From Pedosphaera sp. (GTDB taxonomy: Bacteria; Verrucomicrobiota; Verrucomicrobiia; Limisphaerales; Pedosphaeraceae): DNA of 64,000 nucleotides. A program made the position numbers and the translations under genes. Shown here one piece after another: positions 42,988 to 52,745 of this stretch (the stretch's first letter is position 1; each line of letters starts with the position of its first letter). The notes below the pieces were generated by a model. It had not been told where the DNA came from, ran no database searches, and worked only from the letters and a program-made list of their open reading frames with translations. The DNA lies in contig JAQGPA010000184.1 in assembly GCA_028293325.1 (NCBI GenBank), forward strand, positions 1 through 64,000, in the 5' to 3' direction.

Positions 42988-44559
42988 TCACTTCGGCGCC
43001 GATGTCTTGTCCGTGTTGCCCATCGGCTTCATCGTGAGGGGATCGCGCAATGGCAGTTCGATCACCTTGCCACTGGTTAATTGATCCAGGGACACCGGAT
43101 GATCGGGCATTTTCGTCATGATATCGGTCTTCTGGCCGACGATCAGAATGACTGCCTGCTTCGCAGTCAGATATTTTTGTGCCACGCGTTGAACATCGCC
43201 CTTGGTCACGGCCTCAATGCGACCGCGATATTTCTGCCAATACGTCGGGTCCTTCGCATAGCGACCGGTGAATTCGTCCTGCGCAAAAAGATTCGCCACT
43301 TGTGTCTTGGTGGCAAAATTGTGTGGAAAGCGGTCGATGAATCCCCGCTTGGCCGTGTAAAGCTCCGCATCGGCTGGCGGTATTTCCGCCATTTTCTTCA
43401 ACTCATTCAGCACAATGGAGGCGGCATAAGTCACGGTGCGCGATTTGGATTGGTATCCCGCCGTGAAGACCAGCGGATAATAAGGGCCGCCCGGGAAGCT
43501 GGAATACGCCGAGTAAGCCAGTCCCTCATCCGAGCGTACGCTATTCATAATGTGCGAGGTGAAACCGCCGCCGCCCAGGATGTCATTCATCACCAGCACG
43601 CTGAAATAATCCGGATTATCCCGGCGAATCCCCGGCAGCATGATCGTGACGCGGCCCTGGTTTACATCCTTGTCCACCAGATAAACTCCGGGCTGGGCAA
43701 AAACGGTGTTCGTCGGAATCGGCGGGGGTTTTTCGCCCGCGAACGGCCAGTCGGCAAATAAAGTTTCCAGTTTACGCACCATTTCGTCCCGGTCAAAATC
43801 CCCGTTCACCGCCACCACAAAATTATCCGGATGAAACCATTTCTGATGAAACCCTTCAATATCCGCTCGGGTAATGCCCCCAATCGAAGCGGCGGTGGAA
43901 TATCGATTCGCCCAGAAGTTTTCGCCGTACGCCAAAAAGCCCGCTTCGCGCGCCTCAATGGACTCCGATTCATCATTGCGCTGCTTCATCGCCTGCAACA
44001 ACTGTTGCTTGCGCAAGGCAATCTTGTCGTCTTGAAAGCGTGGCGAGGTCAGCACTTCGCGCAGAATCTTCATCCCCTCATCCACATCCTTGGCCAGCAG
44101 GTTTAAATTCACGCTCCCTTGTGTTTCACCCACGCCGGAACTCAGTTGTGCGGCCAGAAATGCCAGCCGTTCGTCCAATGCCTCGGTCGACATCGACTTG
44201 GTGCCACCGCGCGCCAGCAGATACCCGGTCAAATCGGCGAGTCCTTCCTTGCCCGGCGGTACGACATATTCACCCGTATGCGCGTAGATGGCGATGTTCA
44301 CCAACGGCAATTCCCGGTCCGGCACCACGTAGGCCACGGGGCCGCTTTTTAGCGCGACACGATATTTGTCCGGCAGCGGCGGCTCGTAAGCCAGCGGCGG
44401 AAATTTCAATTCCTCCGGTCGCTTGGGAATCATTGCCGCCGTATTTGTCGCGCCAGCGGTCTGGCCGAATGTGGTGGCTGGCCGGAGCAGTTCCCCGCCC
44501 ATGCCCAAGGCCAGCGCCAACGCGATGCCCAGCCTGCTCATTAATCCCAGTCGGTTCAT
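42988..44559 (-). CDS. M16-family peptidase-like protein lacking the zinc motif
   Basis: 523 residues with an N-terminal signal (IALALALGMGGELLRPATTF). The M16 fold is clear (LPLVNIAIYAHTGEYVVPPG, GSVNLNLLAKDVDEGMKILR, the C-terminal GGGFTSHIMNSVRSDEGLAY), but the HxxEH zinc site is replaced by DLTGYLL after KEGLA, so it should be inactive. The glycine-rich loop of the second domain is kept. This is like the beta subunit of mitochondrial processing peptidase, which helps bind substrate for an active partner. Its start overlaps the end of the active M16 gene (ATGA). Confidence 0.9.
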   Translation of the reverse strand: MNRLGLMSRLGIALALALGMGGELLRPATTFGQTAGATNTAAMIPKRPEELKFPPLAYEPPLPDKYRVALKSGPVAYVVPDRELPLVNIAIYAHTGEYVVPPGKEGLADLTGYLLARGGTKSMSTEALDERLAFLAAQLSSGVGETQGSVNLNLLAKDVDEGMKILREVLTSPRFQDDKIALRKQQLLQAMKQRNDESESIEAREAGFLAYGENFWANRYSTAASIGGITRADIEGFHQKWFHPDNFVVAVNGDFDRDEMVRKLETLFADWPFAGEKPPPIPTNTVFAQPGVYLVDKDVNQGRVTIMLPGIRRDNPDYFSVLVMNDILGGGGFTSHIMNSVRSDEGLAYSAYSSFPGGPYYPLVFTAGYQSKSRTVTYAASIVLNELKKMAEIPPADAELYTAKRGFIDRFPHNFATKTQVANLFAQDEFTGRYAKDPTYWQKYRGRIEAVTKGDVQRVAQKYLTAKQAVILIVGQKTDIMTKMPDHPVSLDQLTSGKVIELPLRDPLTMKPMGNTDKTSAPK

Positions 44560-46106
44560 TTCGAATCCTCCTTTTGCGCAACCGGCTCGTTTGTCTTGCG
44601 TGTATAGATGCCCACAAAACGATTTTCTTTCGTGAAATACTTGTTAACCACCCGTTGAACATCCGCCACCGTGACCGCTTGGATCTTCTCGGCGGCATTA
44701 TTAAGCTCCCGCCAATCGCCTTCGCCGTCGTTTTGAATGATGTGCATCAGGATCGGATAATTGGCCGACAGCTTCCGATACTCACCCGCGGCAAAATTAT
44801 TTTTCACCTTCTGCAACTCCGCCGCCGGGACTTCTTCAGTCTTCAACTTGTCCAGCGCCGCATAAATTCCCTGTTCCACTTCTTCCGGCGTGTGGCCTTC
44901 CCGCGCCTCGCCGCCCGCGTTGAACAACCCCGCCCATTTTCTTGAATCCTGCTGCGCATAAACCTCCGTGGACACCTGCGAACCCAGCACCAGCCCCTTG
45001 TAAAGGCGGCCCGTCCGCGTGGACAGCAATTCCGCCAATACCCGCAACGCATACGAATCCTTGTGCCCGAACGGCACCGTGTGCCAGTTGATGTCCACCT
45101 CCGGGTTCGTATCCGCTTGGGCGTACATGCGCTTTTCCGCCGCTTGCGGCACCTCCAGTGTGATGACATCCGGCGGGTTCCTCGGTCCGTGCGGGATGCG
45201 CTCGAAATATTTCCGCGCCAGTCGTTCCGCATCGGCCACCATGAAATCACCCACCAAAATCAACGTAATGTTTTGTGGCGAATAGAAGAGCGAATAAAAA
45301 TCATCCGCCTGCGCCTTGGAAATCGCGGAAATGTCCGACGGCCAGCCCAGCACCGGCCAGGAGTAGGGGACTGATTCCCAGAACATCGCGTTGGCTTGCT
45401 CCTCAAACTTGCCCAATGGGGTTGATTCCGTCCGCATCCGCCGCTCCTCAAAGACCACATCCCGTTCCGCATAAAACTCGCGGAACACCGGATGCCGGAT
45501 GCGCTCCGACTCCATCCACATCCAGAGCTCGAGTTTGTTGGCCGGCACCTCAATGAAATAGGCCGTCATATCCTCCATGGTAAAGGCGTTCATCTGCCGC
45601 CCGCCCTCGGTGGTGTAAATCTTGTCGAATTCATTTTTCACCAGCACCGCGCGCTCCTGGGCGATTAATTCGTCAAAATGCTTTTTCAATTCCCGCCAGC
45701 GGGGCGTCGTATTCTCCGGCCTCATCATGTCGTCGATTTCACCCTTGCGGAATTCCGCCCGCATCTTTGCCTCCTCCGCCCGCATCTCATCCCGCACCTT
45801 TTCCTGCGCCGCCAGGATTTGCTGGTCCTTCTGGTAATCCTTGGTGCCGATGGTTTCCGTCCCCTTGAACATCATGTGCTCGAACAGATGGGCGATGCCC
45901 GTTATGCCCGGCCGTTCGTTGGACGAACCCACATGTGCCACCCAACCGCCGGCGATGGCCGGTTCATCGTGTCGTTCCACCAGCAACAACCGCATGCCGT
46001 TGGCCAGGGTCGTTTCGACCACCGGAACTTTTTGCGCGAACAGCGGAGCCAAGAAAGTGCTTTGCCACAACAGCCCCGCCACCAGAAATTGCGTTGCCTT
46101 TTTCAT
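44556..46106 (-). CDS. M16-family zinc metallopeptidase, active subunit
   Basis: 516 residues with a signal peptide (FLVAGLLWQSTFLAPLFAQK). The inverted zinc motif HLFEH is in GITGIAHLFEHMMFKGTETI, and the third ligand Glu lies in the following helix region (VFEERRMRTE). The insert at about 105-150 is charged and helical (VRDEMRAEEAKMRAEFRKGE). It should pair with the inactive M16 protein encoded downstream as a periplasmic heterodimer that degrades peptides. Translational coupling supports a 1:1 complex. Confidence 0.93.
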   Translation of the reverse strand: MKKATQFLVAGLLWQSTFLAPLFAQKVPVVETTLANGMRLLLVERHDEPAIAGGWVAHVGSSNERPGITGIAHLFEHMMFKGTETIGTKDYQKDQQILAAQEKVRDEMRAEEAKMRAEFRKGEIDDMMRPENTTPRWRELKKHFDELIAQERAVLVKNEFDKIYTTEGGRQMNAFTMEDMTAYFIEVPANKLELWMWMESERIRHPVFREFYAERDVVFEERRMRTESTPLGKFEEQANAMFWESVPYSWPVLGWPSDISAISKAQADDFYSLFYSPQNITLILVGDFMVADAERLARKYFERIPHGPRNPPDVITLEVPQAAEKRMYAQADTNPEVDINWHTVPFGHKDSYALRVLAELLSTRTGRLYKGLVLGSQVSTEVYAQQDSRKWAGLFNAGGEAREGHTPEEVEQGIYAALDKLKTEEVPAAELQKVKNNFAAGEYRKLSANYPILMHIIQNDGEGDWRELNNAAEKIQAVTVADVQRVVNKYFTKENRFVGIYTRKTNEPVAQKEDSK

Positions 46107-46398
46107 CGTGAAAACCCGTGGAATGCCATGTTGAAAATCATCACTTGATAATGACAGACAATAGTGGACGCCCGTTCAATCGCAAACGAAATCGCCGAGA
46201 CTGCGAATCCTCCCTGTCGCTGCCCAGATTGGCAATGGGGAATGCGCCCCAGCCAACTCCTCCGGCCCGTTTGTCACCAAAACGATAGATTGATTTGAAT
46301 TGATTTGAATCGGCAAATCACTATGCTGCCGTTTAACCTTGTGGCGGCACAGCGCCTGACTCAAACCAAGGCCGGTTTCTTAAGTAACACGAATAAAC
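46107..46398. other. Divergent promoter region between the M16 pair and the GAF gene
   Basis: 292 bases without a gene. It contains a direct repeat of TGATTTGAAT (46291-46310, two copies in tandem) about 90 bases before the GAF gene. No other structure is evident. Confidence 0.4.
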
Positions 46399-47040
46399 AT
46401 GAGCGCTCCCGTTCCAAAAAGTGAAGCCAAGCGGCTCCAAGTCCTTTGGGAATACGAAGTCCTGGACACCATTCCCGAACGTGTCTTTGACGATTTGACC
46501 GAGCTGGCCGCCAGCATCTGCGGCGCTCCCGTGGCCATGATCACCTTGGTGGACGATAAGCGCCAGTGGTTCAAATCCAAGGTTGGCGTCACGATTTCCG
46601 AAACCTCCCGCGATGTTTCCTTCTGCGCGCATGCCATCCTGCAGGACGAACTCTTCATCGTCGCGGACGCGCAAAAGGACAAACGTTTTGCGAATAATCC
46701 GCTGATGGCCTGCGATCCGAAGATTCGCTTTTACGCCGGCGCACCGCTCATTACCCCTGATGGCCATGCTTTGGGCACCCTCTGTGTGATTGACATGGTT
46801 CCCCGCACGTTGCGCGATGACCAGAAGAAGGCTTTGCTCATCCTGAGCCGTCATGTGATGACCCAACTGGAATTACGCCGTCGCTCCAATGATCTGGCCC
46901 GCGCCGGCGAGGAGCATGCCAAAATGCAAGCCGACTTGAACAAAGCCCTGGCGGAACTGGCCGCAGTCCGGCTCGCCCTCACAAAAAAAGGGGGGAAGAG
47001 CCCCTCCGCGCCAAAATTAAAATCCACCCGTCGCAAGTAG
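46399..47040 (+). CDS. GAF-domain protein with C-terminal coiled coil
   Basis: 213 residues, cytoplasmic. A single GAF domain spans about 20-165: VFDDLTELAASICGAPVAMI, TLVDDKRQWFKSKVGV, DVSFCAHAIL, FYAGAPLITPDGHALGTLCV. These blocks are typical of GAF domains linked to histidine kinases and cyclases. After it a helix of about 40 residues (ARAGEEHAKMQADLNKALAE) and a Lys-rich tail follow, with no output domain. It may act as a stand-alone sensor or partner. Confidence 0.85.
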   Translation: MSAPVPKSEAKRLQVLWEYEVLDTIPERVFDDLTELAASICGAPVAMITLVDDKRQWFKSKVGVTISETSRDVSFCAHAILQDELFIVADAQKDKRFANNPLMACDPKIRFYAGAPLITPDGHALGTLCVIDMVPRTLRDDQKKALLILSRHVMTQLELRRRSNDLARAGEEHAKMQADLNKALAELAAVRLALTKKGGKSPSAPKLKSTRRK

Positions 47041-47199
47041 CGCCCGTCTCCTTGCGCAGTCCGGCCGAATTCAAATGGTGCACAGCCCGTGGTAATATTC
47101 TGACGGAATGCTATGTTACCTCTGCGCGCATACCCGGCACCTTACCTTCGGTTTTGCCCAAGGCGCCCAAAAATATTTGTGGGCTGGGTTAAGCAAGCA

Positions 47200-47244
47200 A
47201 TGGCCATCAATACTGAGAACAAGAAAAAGAAAGCCAAGCAATGA
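47200..47244 (+). CDS. Possible Lys-rich leader peptide coupled to malate synthase
   Basis: ATG at 47200 gives [14 protein letters not shown] and a TGA that overlaps the aceB ATG (ATGA at 47241-47244). The run of Lys codons (AAC AAG AAA AAG AAA) just before the overlap could slow or couple translation. It may be chance; the peptide has no known family. Confidence 0.3.
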   Translation: MAINTENKKKKAKQ

Positions 47245-48839
47245 CTCAATCCCTGACTCTGCCCGCCGGCGTGGAAATCAAAGCCCCGGTGGATGACCAA
47301 GCCGCTCAAATCCTCACCCCGGAAGCCCTGCGCTTCCTCGCCAAGCTCGCCCGGCAGTTCGATGCCACCCGGCAGGAGCTCCTGGCCAAACGGGTCGAAC
47401 GCCAAAAGGAAATCGATGCCGGTGTGATGCCCGACTTTTTGCCCGCCACGCGCCATATCCGCGAAGGCAATTGGAAAGTCGCCCCTGTTCCCGCTGATTT
47501 GCAGGATCGCCGCACGGAAATTACCGGCCCCGTGGATCGCAAGATGATCATCAACGCGCTCAATTCCGGCGCCAAGGTTTTCATGGCGGACTTTGAGGAC
47601 GCCACCTCGCCCACCTGGTCCAACCTCCTGCAAGGCCAGTTCAACCTGCGCGATGCTGTGAATCGCCGGATTGATTTCGTCAGCCCTGAGGGCAAAAAAT
47701 ATGCGCTCGCGGAGAAAACCGCCACCTTGCTCGTCCGCCCGCGCGGCTGGCATCTCGTGGAAAAGCATCTCCTGGTCGATGGCCGGCCGATGTCCGGCAG
47801 CCTGTTTGATTTTGGCCTCTACTTTTTTCACAACGCGCACGCGTTGCTGGCCAAAGGCTCCGGCCCCTATTTCTATCTCCCCAAAATGGAGAGCCATCTG
47901 GAAGCGCGCCTCTGGAACGATGTCTTTAATTTCGCCCAGGACGAATTGAAAGTTCCGCGCGGCAGCATCAAGGCCACCGTGCTGATCGAAACCATTCTCG
48001 CCACCTTCGAGACCGAGGAAATTCTTTACGAGTTGCGCGAGCATTCCTCCGGGCTCAATTGTGGTCGCTGGGATTACATTTTTAGCTACATCAAGAAATT
48101 CCGCAACCGGCCTGATTTCGTCATGCCCGACCGCGCCCAGGTGACGATGACCACGCATTTCATGCGCTCCTATTGCCTGAACGTGATTAAGAATTGCCAT
48201 CGTCGCGGCGCACATGCCATGGGCGGCATGGCAGCGCAAATTCCCATTAAGAACAATCCCGAGGCGAATGAGGCCGCACTGGCCAAGGTGCTCGCCGATA
48301 AGGAACGCGAAGCCACGGACGGCCACGACGGCACCTGGGTGGCGCATCCCGGTCTCGTCCCGGTGGCGTTGCAGGCTTTTGACAAGCACATGCCGCAACC
48401 CAATCAGATTTCGCGCTTGCGCGAGGATGTAAACGTGACAGCGGCGGATTTGTTGCAAGTTCCCACCAGCACCATCACCGAAGATGGCTTGCGCAGCAAT
48501 ATCCGCGTCGGCATTCAATATCTCGAAGCCTGGCTCGGCGGCCTGGGTTGCGTCCCGCTCTACAATCTCATGGAAGATGCTGCCACGGCGGAAATCTCCC
48601 GCTCGCAAGTCTGGCAATGGCTCAAATACGGCGCCACCCTGGCCGATGGCCGAAAGATAACCGCGCAGCTTTACGATGAATTGCTGCCGCAGGAATTGGC
48701 GCGCATCGAGCAGGAACTGGGAACCAGCCGATTCAAGGGCGGCCACTTCGACGAGGCGACCAAAATTTTCACCGAAATGTCCAAGAGCCCAACTTTTGCC
48801 GAGTTCCTGACTTTGCCCGCTTACGACCGCCTGCCATAA
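47241..48839 (+). CDS. aceB: Malate synthase A
   Basis: 532 residues, the usual length of MSA. It condenses glyoxylate and acetyl-CoA to malate in the glyoxylate bypass. Seen: [40 protein letters not shown] with the metal-site Glu, [20 protein letters not shown] with the catalytic Arg/Asp region, [31 protein letters not shown] and [10 protein letters not shown]-like [20 protein letters not shown]. The isocitrate lyase gene is not in the window. It is followed after 66 bases by xanthine dehydrogenase, so glyoxylate from purine breakdown may feed this step (inference). Confidence 0.96.
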   Translation: MTQSLTLPAGVEIKAPVDDQAAQILTPEALRFLAKLARQFDATRQELLAKRVERQKEIDAGVMPDFLPATRHIREGNWKVAPVPADLQDRRTEITGPVDRKMIINALNSGAKVFMADFEDATSPTWSNLLQGQFNLRDAVNRRIDFVSPEGKKYALAEKTATLLVRPRGWHLVEKHLLVDGRPMSGSLFDFGLYFFHNAHALLAKGSGPYFYLPKMESHLEARLWNDVFNFAQDELKVPRGSIKATVLIETILATFETEEILYELREHSSGLNCGRWDYIFSYIKKFRNRPDFVMPDRAQVTMTTHFMRSYCLNVIKNCHRRGAHAMGGMAAQIPIKNNPEANEAALAKVLADKEREATDGHDGTWVAHPGLVPVALQAFDKHMPQPNQISRLREDVNVTAADLLQVPTSTITEDGLRSNIRVGIQYLEAWLGGLGCVPLYNLMEDAATAEISRSQVWQWLKYGATLADGRKITAQLYDELLPQELARIEQELGTSRFKGGHFDEATKIFTEMSKSPTFAEFLTLPAYDRLP

Positions 48840-48905
48840 TCGGCGCCGCCGCACGACTAAGTATTGCGAAGGCGCGCCAGATTGATATGCTGGACGGCAG
48901 TTTAT

Positions 48906-51900
48906 ATGTTCAGCGCCTTTGAGTTCACTCTGAACGGCCAACCTGTCCGGGTTGAAGGCCATTCACCCAACACCACTCTGCTCGAATTTCTCCGCGGTCG
49001 CGGCCAAACCGGCTCCAAGGAAGGCTGCGCGGAAGGCGATTGCGGCGCCTGTTCCGTCGCCATCGCCGATCGCGATGCCCACGGCAAGCCGTGTTATCGC
49101 GCTATTAACAGTTGCCTGGTTCCGCTGCCGTTGATGGCGGGACGCGACGTGATCACCGTCGAAGGTGTGGCAGGCCGGGAAAAGCTGCATCCTGTGCAGC
49201 AAAAAATGGTGGACTGTCACGGCTCCCAATGCGGCTATTGCACGCCCGGTTTCATCCTTTCGCTTTTTGAAGGCTATTATCGCGACGACTTGAAGGAGGA
49301 ATGGCAGTTGGACGATCAACTGTGCGGCAACCTCTGTCGTTGCACCGGCTACCGCTCCATTCGCGAAGCCGCCCTCGAAGCTTTCGCGCACAAACACGCC
49401 GGCAACGGTCATGACGATTTTATCGATCGCCTCCAGCGCACTCCCGCCGGACTGGCCGCCGCGCAGTATGAGGCCGGCGCAGAACGATTCTTCCGCCCCG
49501 CCTCACTCGTCGAGCTTCTGCAATTGCTCAAGGACAATCCCACTGCGCGCATGGTGGCGGGCGCGACCGAGCTGGGTTTGGACATTACCAAAAAATATCA
49601 GACGTTCCCCACGCTCATTTCCGTCGAGTCAGTGCCCGAACTTAAGGAAATCCAATCGACGAAAACGGAATGGCGGATTGGCGCCGCCGTCACCCTCACG
49701 CAATGGGAGGAGACGCTCCGTGAAGAATTTCCCGCGCTCGGCAAAATGCTTCAAGTCTTCGGCTCACGCCAAATCCGTAATCGCGCGACGCTCGGCGGCA
49801 ACCTCGTGACCGCCTCACCCATCGGTGACAGCGCGCCGGTCCTGCTCGCGCTCGACGCGCAACTGGTCATCGTGTCGTTGTCCGGCGAGCGTACCATCCC
49901 CTTGGAAACATTTTTCCTCGCCTATCGCAAGACTGCTTTGCAACCCGGCGAAGTTCTCAAAAGCATTATTGTGCCTCGCGGTGTTTCCCAACCCGGCCTC
50001 ACACGCAAGTGTGAATGGTACAAGGTCTCCAAACGACGCGAGATGGATATCAGCACCGTCGCCGCGTGTTTCACCGTGGATTTGGACGCCAAAGGGATTG
50101 TCCGCCATGCGCGGTTGGGTTACGGCGGTGTCGCCGCCATGCCCGCGCGGGCGCGCAAAACCGAGGAGGTTTTGCTCGGCAAGCCCTGGAGCGCGGAATT
50201 GATTGCTTCGGTATTGCCCACGTTGCGCAGCGAGTTTACTCCCATCTCCGACGTGCGCGGCGCTGCGCAATATCGCCAGGGTCTCATCACTCGTTTGCTG
50301 GAGAAGTTTTATGCTGAGACGACTGCGCAAAATCAACCCAGTGCGTTTCGCGCGCTTGCGCTGCCGGTACCAATATCCGATCGCCCCGAGCCGCATGAAA
50401 GTGCCCACAAGCATGTGACAGGCGAGGCGATTTACACGGACGACCAGACGACCGCAAAAGGAATGTTGGAAGTCTGGCCGGTCTGTTCGCCTCACGCCCG
50501 CGCGAAAATTTTAAAGCGCGATGCCGCTGAGGCGCGTCGGATGCCGGGCATTCACGCGGTGTTGCTGGCCGAGGATATTCCCGGCCTGAACGATGTTGGC
50601 GCTGTGGTCAGGGACGAAATTCTCTTGGCAGATCGCGAAGTCTTTTTTCATGGCCACCCGGTGGCGTTGGTAGTGGGTGATTCACAGGCCGCCTGTCGCG
50701 CCGCTGCCGCCAAGGTGCTGGTGGAATACGAGCCGCTGGTGCCGATTCTTTCCCTGACGCAGGCCGTCAAGGAGGGGAGTTTTCACAACGAACCCAATTT
50801 CATCAGGCGCGGCGATGTGGACACCGCCTTGGGCCAAGCACCATTGACTTTCACGGGTGATTTCGAGTTCGGCGGCCAGGAACATTTTTATCTGGAAACC
50901 CATGCTGCCTGGGCGGAGCCGGGTGAAGATGGGTCGATGCGCGTCGTTTCCTCCACGCAGCATCCGTCCGAAGTTCAAAACGCTGTCGCGCATGTATTGC
51001 ATTTGCCCAACAACAAGGTGGTGGTGCAAAGCCCGCGCATGGGCGGCGGTTTCGGCGGCAAGGAAACCCAGGGCAACACTCCCGCCGCGCTCGCGGCATT
51101 GGCGGCTTATAAAACCGGACGTCTCGTCCGGGTCCGGTTTAATCGCGACCAGGACATGATGCTCACCGGCCATCGCCATCCCTTTCTCGCGCGTTTTCAG
51201 GTCGCCTACGACACGCAGGGAACGTTGCTCGGGGTCAAGGCGCAGCTCTATTCCAATGGCGGTTGGTCGCTCGATCTTTCGCAGGCCGTGACCGACCGCG
51301 CGCTGTTTCATCTCGATAATTGTTACTATATCCCGCACGTGGAATTTCAGGGACGGGTTGCCAAAACTCATCTTTCCTCGAACACCGCCTTTCGCGGATT
51401 CGGCGGGCCGCAGGGAATGCTGGTCATTGAGGAAATCATTGACCGCGTGGCGCGCCGGCTTGGGTTGCCGCCGGAAACGGTTCGTGAGCGGAATCTTTAT
51501 CGTGGCCGAGGTGAGACCAACACCACGCATTACGGCCAGGAGATTGAGGACAATCGCATTCCGCTGATCTGGCATGAATTGAAGACCTCCAGTGAACTCG
51601 CCCAACGCCGCGAACAAATCGCGCAGTGGAACCAGCAGCATCCGGAGCGCAAGCGGGGTTTGGGCATGACACCGGTGAAGTTCGGCATTTCATTTACGGT
51701 GACGCATCTGAACCAGGCCGGGGCGCTGGTGCTGGTGTATCAGGATGGAACCGTGCAGGTGAATCATGGCGGGACCGAGATGGGGCAGGGTATTCACACC
51801 AACATGTTGACGATTGCCGTGAAGGAACTCGGCCTTAAAAAGGAAAACATCCGGGTGATGCATACCAGCACCGACAAGGTGCCGAACACCTCGGCCACGG

Positions 51901-52730
51901 CTGCCTCCAGCGGCAGTGACCTCAACGGCGCGGCCGTCCGGGTTGCATGTGAGACGATTCGCGAACGGCTGATTCCCATTGCGGCAAGGTTGCTGGAGCA
52001 AAAACTGGGGCACGCGCCGTGGATTGAGAATCTCTACTTTGCCGATAATTTGGTTTACGAACGCTCGCACCCGGAAGTCACCATTCCCATCGCGGAAGTC
52101 GTCAAGGCGGCTTACTTTGACCGCATCAGCCTCTCCGCCGTCGGTTATTATCGGACGCCGGACATTCACTGGGACCGGGTTAAGGGACGCGGCAAACCAT
52201 TTCATTATTTTGCCTATGGCGCGGCGGTGACGGAGGTGGAAGTGGACGGCTTCACCGGCATGATGCAGGTTTTGCGCACCGATATTCTTCATGACGTGGG
52301 CGACTCCATCAACGCGGGCGTGAATCGCGGCCAGGTTGAGGGCGGCTTCGTGCAGGGCATGGGTTGGCTGACATGCGAGGAATTGAAATGGGATGATAAG
52401 GGAAGGCTGCTGACCCATTCGCCGGATACTTACAAAATACCCGCTATCGGCGACCGTCCACAGGTTTTCAATGTCACGTTTCTGAAGAATGCCACGCAGG
52501 CAAATGTCATCCATGGCAGCAAAGCCGTGGGCGAACCGCCCATAATGCTGGCCATCTCCGTGCGTGAGGCGATTCGCGATGCTGTGGCGGCCTTTGGACC
52601 GGCGGGCGGCGAAGTCCCGCTGGCTTCACCCTCAACCAGTGAGGCGATCTTTACAGCGATTCAGAACCGCTTGAAAGTGAATGGAGCGGCAGTCGGGAAA
52701 AATCTATCCGCGACTCCGGCTGCTGCCTGA
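48906..52730 (+). CDS. Xanthine dehydrogenase, single-chain (2Fe-2S, FAD and molybdenum domains fused)
   Basis: 1,274 residues from the ATG at 48906. First [2Fe-2S] site: Cys41, Cys46, Cys49 and Cys70 (GCAEGDCGACSVAIA, NSCLVPL). Second site: GSQCGYCTPGF and CGNLCRCTGYRSI. A FAD domain follows (RMVAGATELGLDITKKYQTF, RNRATLGGNLVTASPIGDS). The molybdenum part starts near residue 490 and contains GGGFGGKETQGN, NTAFRGFGGPQGM with the substrate-site Arg, NHGGTEMGQGIHTNM and KAVGEPPIMLAI with the catalytic Glu. Bacterial XDH is more often split into XdhA and XdhB; this fused order is the eukaryote-like one. It converges on xdhC. Confidence 0.95.
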   Translation: MFSAFEFTLNGQPVRVEGHSPNTTLLEFLRGRGQTGSKEGCAEGDCGACSVAIADRDAHGKPCYRAINSCLVPLPLMAGRDVITVEGVAGREKLHPVQQKMVDCHGSQCGYCTPGFILSLFEGYYRDDLKEEWQLDDQLCGNLCRCTGYRSIREAALEAFAHKHAGNGHDDFIDRLQRTPAGLAAAQYEAGAERFFRPASLVELLQLLKDNPTARMVAGATELGLDITKKYQTFPTLISVESVPELKEIQSTKTEWRIGAAVTLTQWEETLREEFPALGKMLQVFGSRQIRNRATLGGNLVTASPIGDSAPVLLALDAQLVIVSLSGERTIPLETFFLAYRKTALQPGEVLKSIIVPRGVSQPGLTRKCEWYKVSKRREMDISTVAACFTVDLDAKGIVRHARLGYGGVAAMPARARKTEEVLLGKPWSAELIASVLPTLRSEFTPISDVRGAAQYRQGLITRLLEKFYAETTAQNQPSAFRALALPVPISDRPEPHESAHKHVTGEAIYTDDQTTAKGMLEVWPVCSPHARAKILKRDAAEARRMPGIHAVLLAEDIPGLNDVGAVVRDEILLADREVFFHGHPVALVVGDSQAACRAAAAKVLVEYEPLVPILSLTQAVKEGSFHNEPNFIRRGDVDTALGQAPLTFTGDFEFGGQEHFYLETHAAWAEPGEDGSMRVVSSTQHPSEVQNAVAHVLHLPNNKVVVQSPRMGGGFGGKETQGNTPAALAALAAYKTGRLVRVRFNRDQDMMLTGHRHPFLARFQVAYDTQGTLLGVKAQLYSNGGWSLDLSQAVTDRALFHLDNCYYIPHVEFQGRVAKTHLSSNTAFRGFGGPQGMLVIEEIIDRVARRLGLPPETVRERNLYRGRGETNTTHYGQEIEDNRIPLIWHELKTSSELAQRREQIAQWNQQHPERKRGLGMTPVKFGISFTVTHLNQAGALVLVYQDGTVQVNHGGTEMGQGIHTNMLTIAVKELGLKKENIRVMHTSTDKVPNTSATAASSGSDLNGAAVRVACETIRERLIPIAARLLEQKLGHAPWIENLYFADNLVYERSHPEVTIPIAEVVKAAYFDRISLSAVGYYRTPDIHWDRVKGRGKPFHYFAYGAAVTEVEVDGFTGMMQVLRTDILHDVGDSINAGVNRGQVEGGFVQGMGWLTCEELKWDDKGRLLTHSPDTYKIPAIGDRPQVFNVTFLKNATQANVIHGSKAVGEPPIMLAISVREAIRDAVAAFGPAGGEVPLASPSTSEAIFTAIQNRLKVNGAAVGKNLSATPAAA

Positions 52731-52745
52731 TTTCGCCGGAGAATT

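Noticed and set aside
47142-48962. 606-codon minus-strand open frame
   Set aside because: It is the antisense shadow of malate synthase; its composition is unlike real protein.
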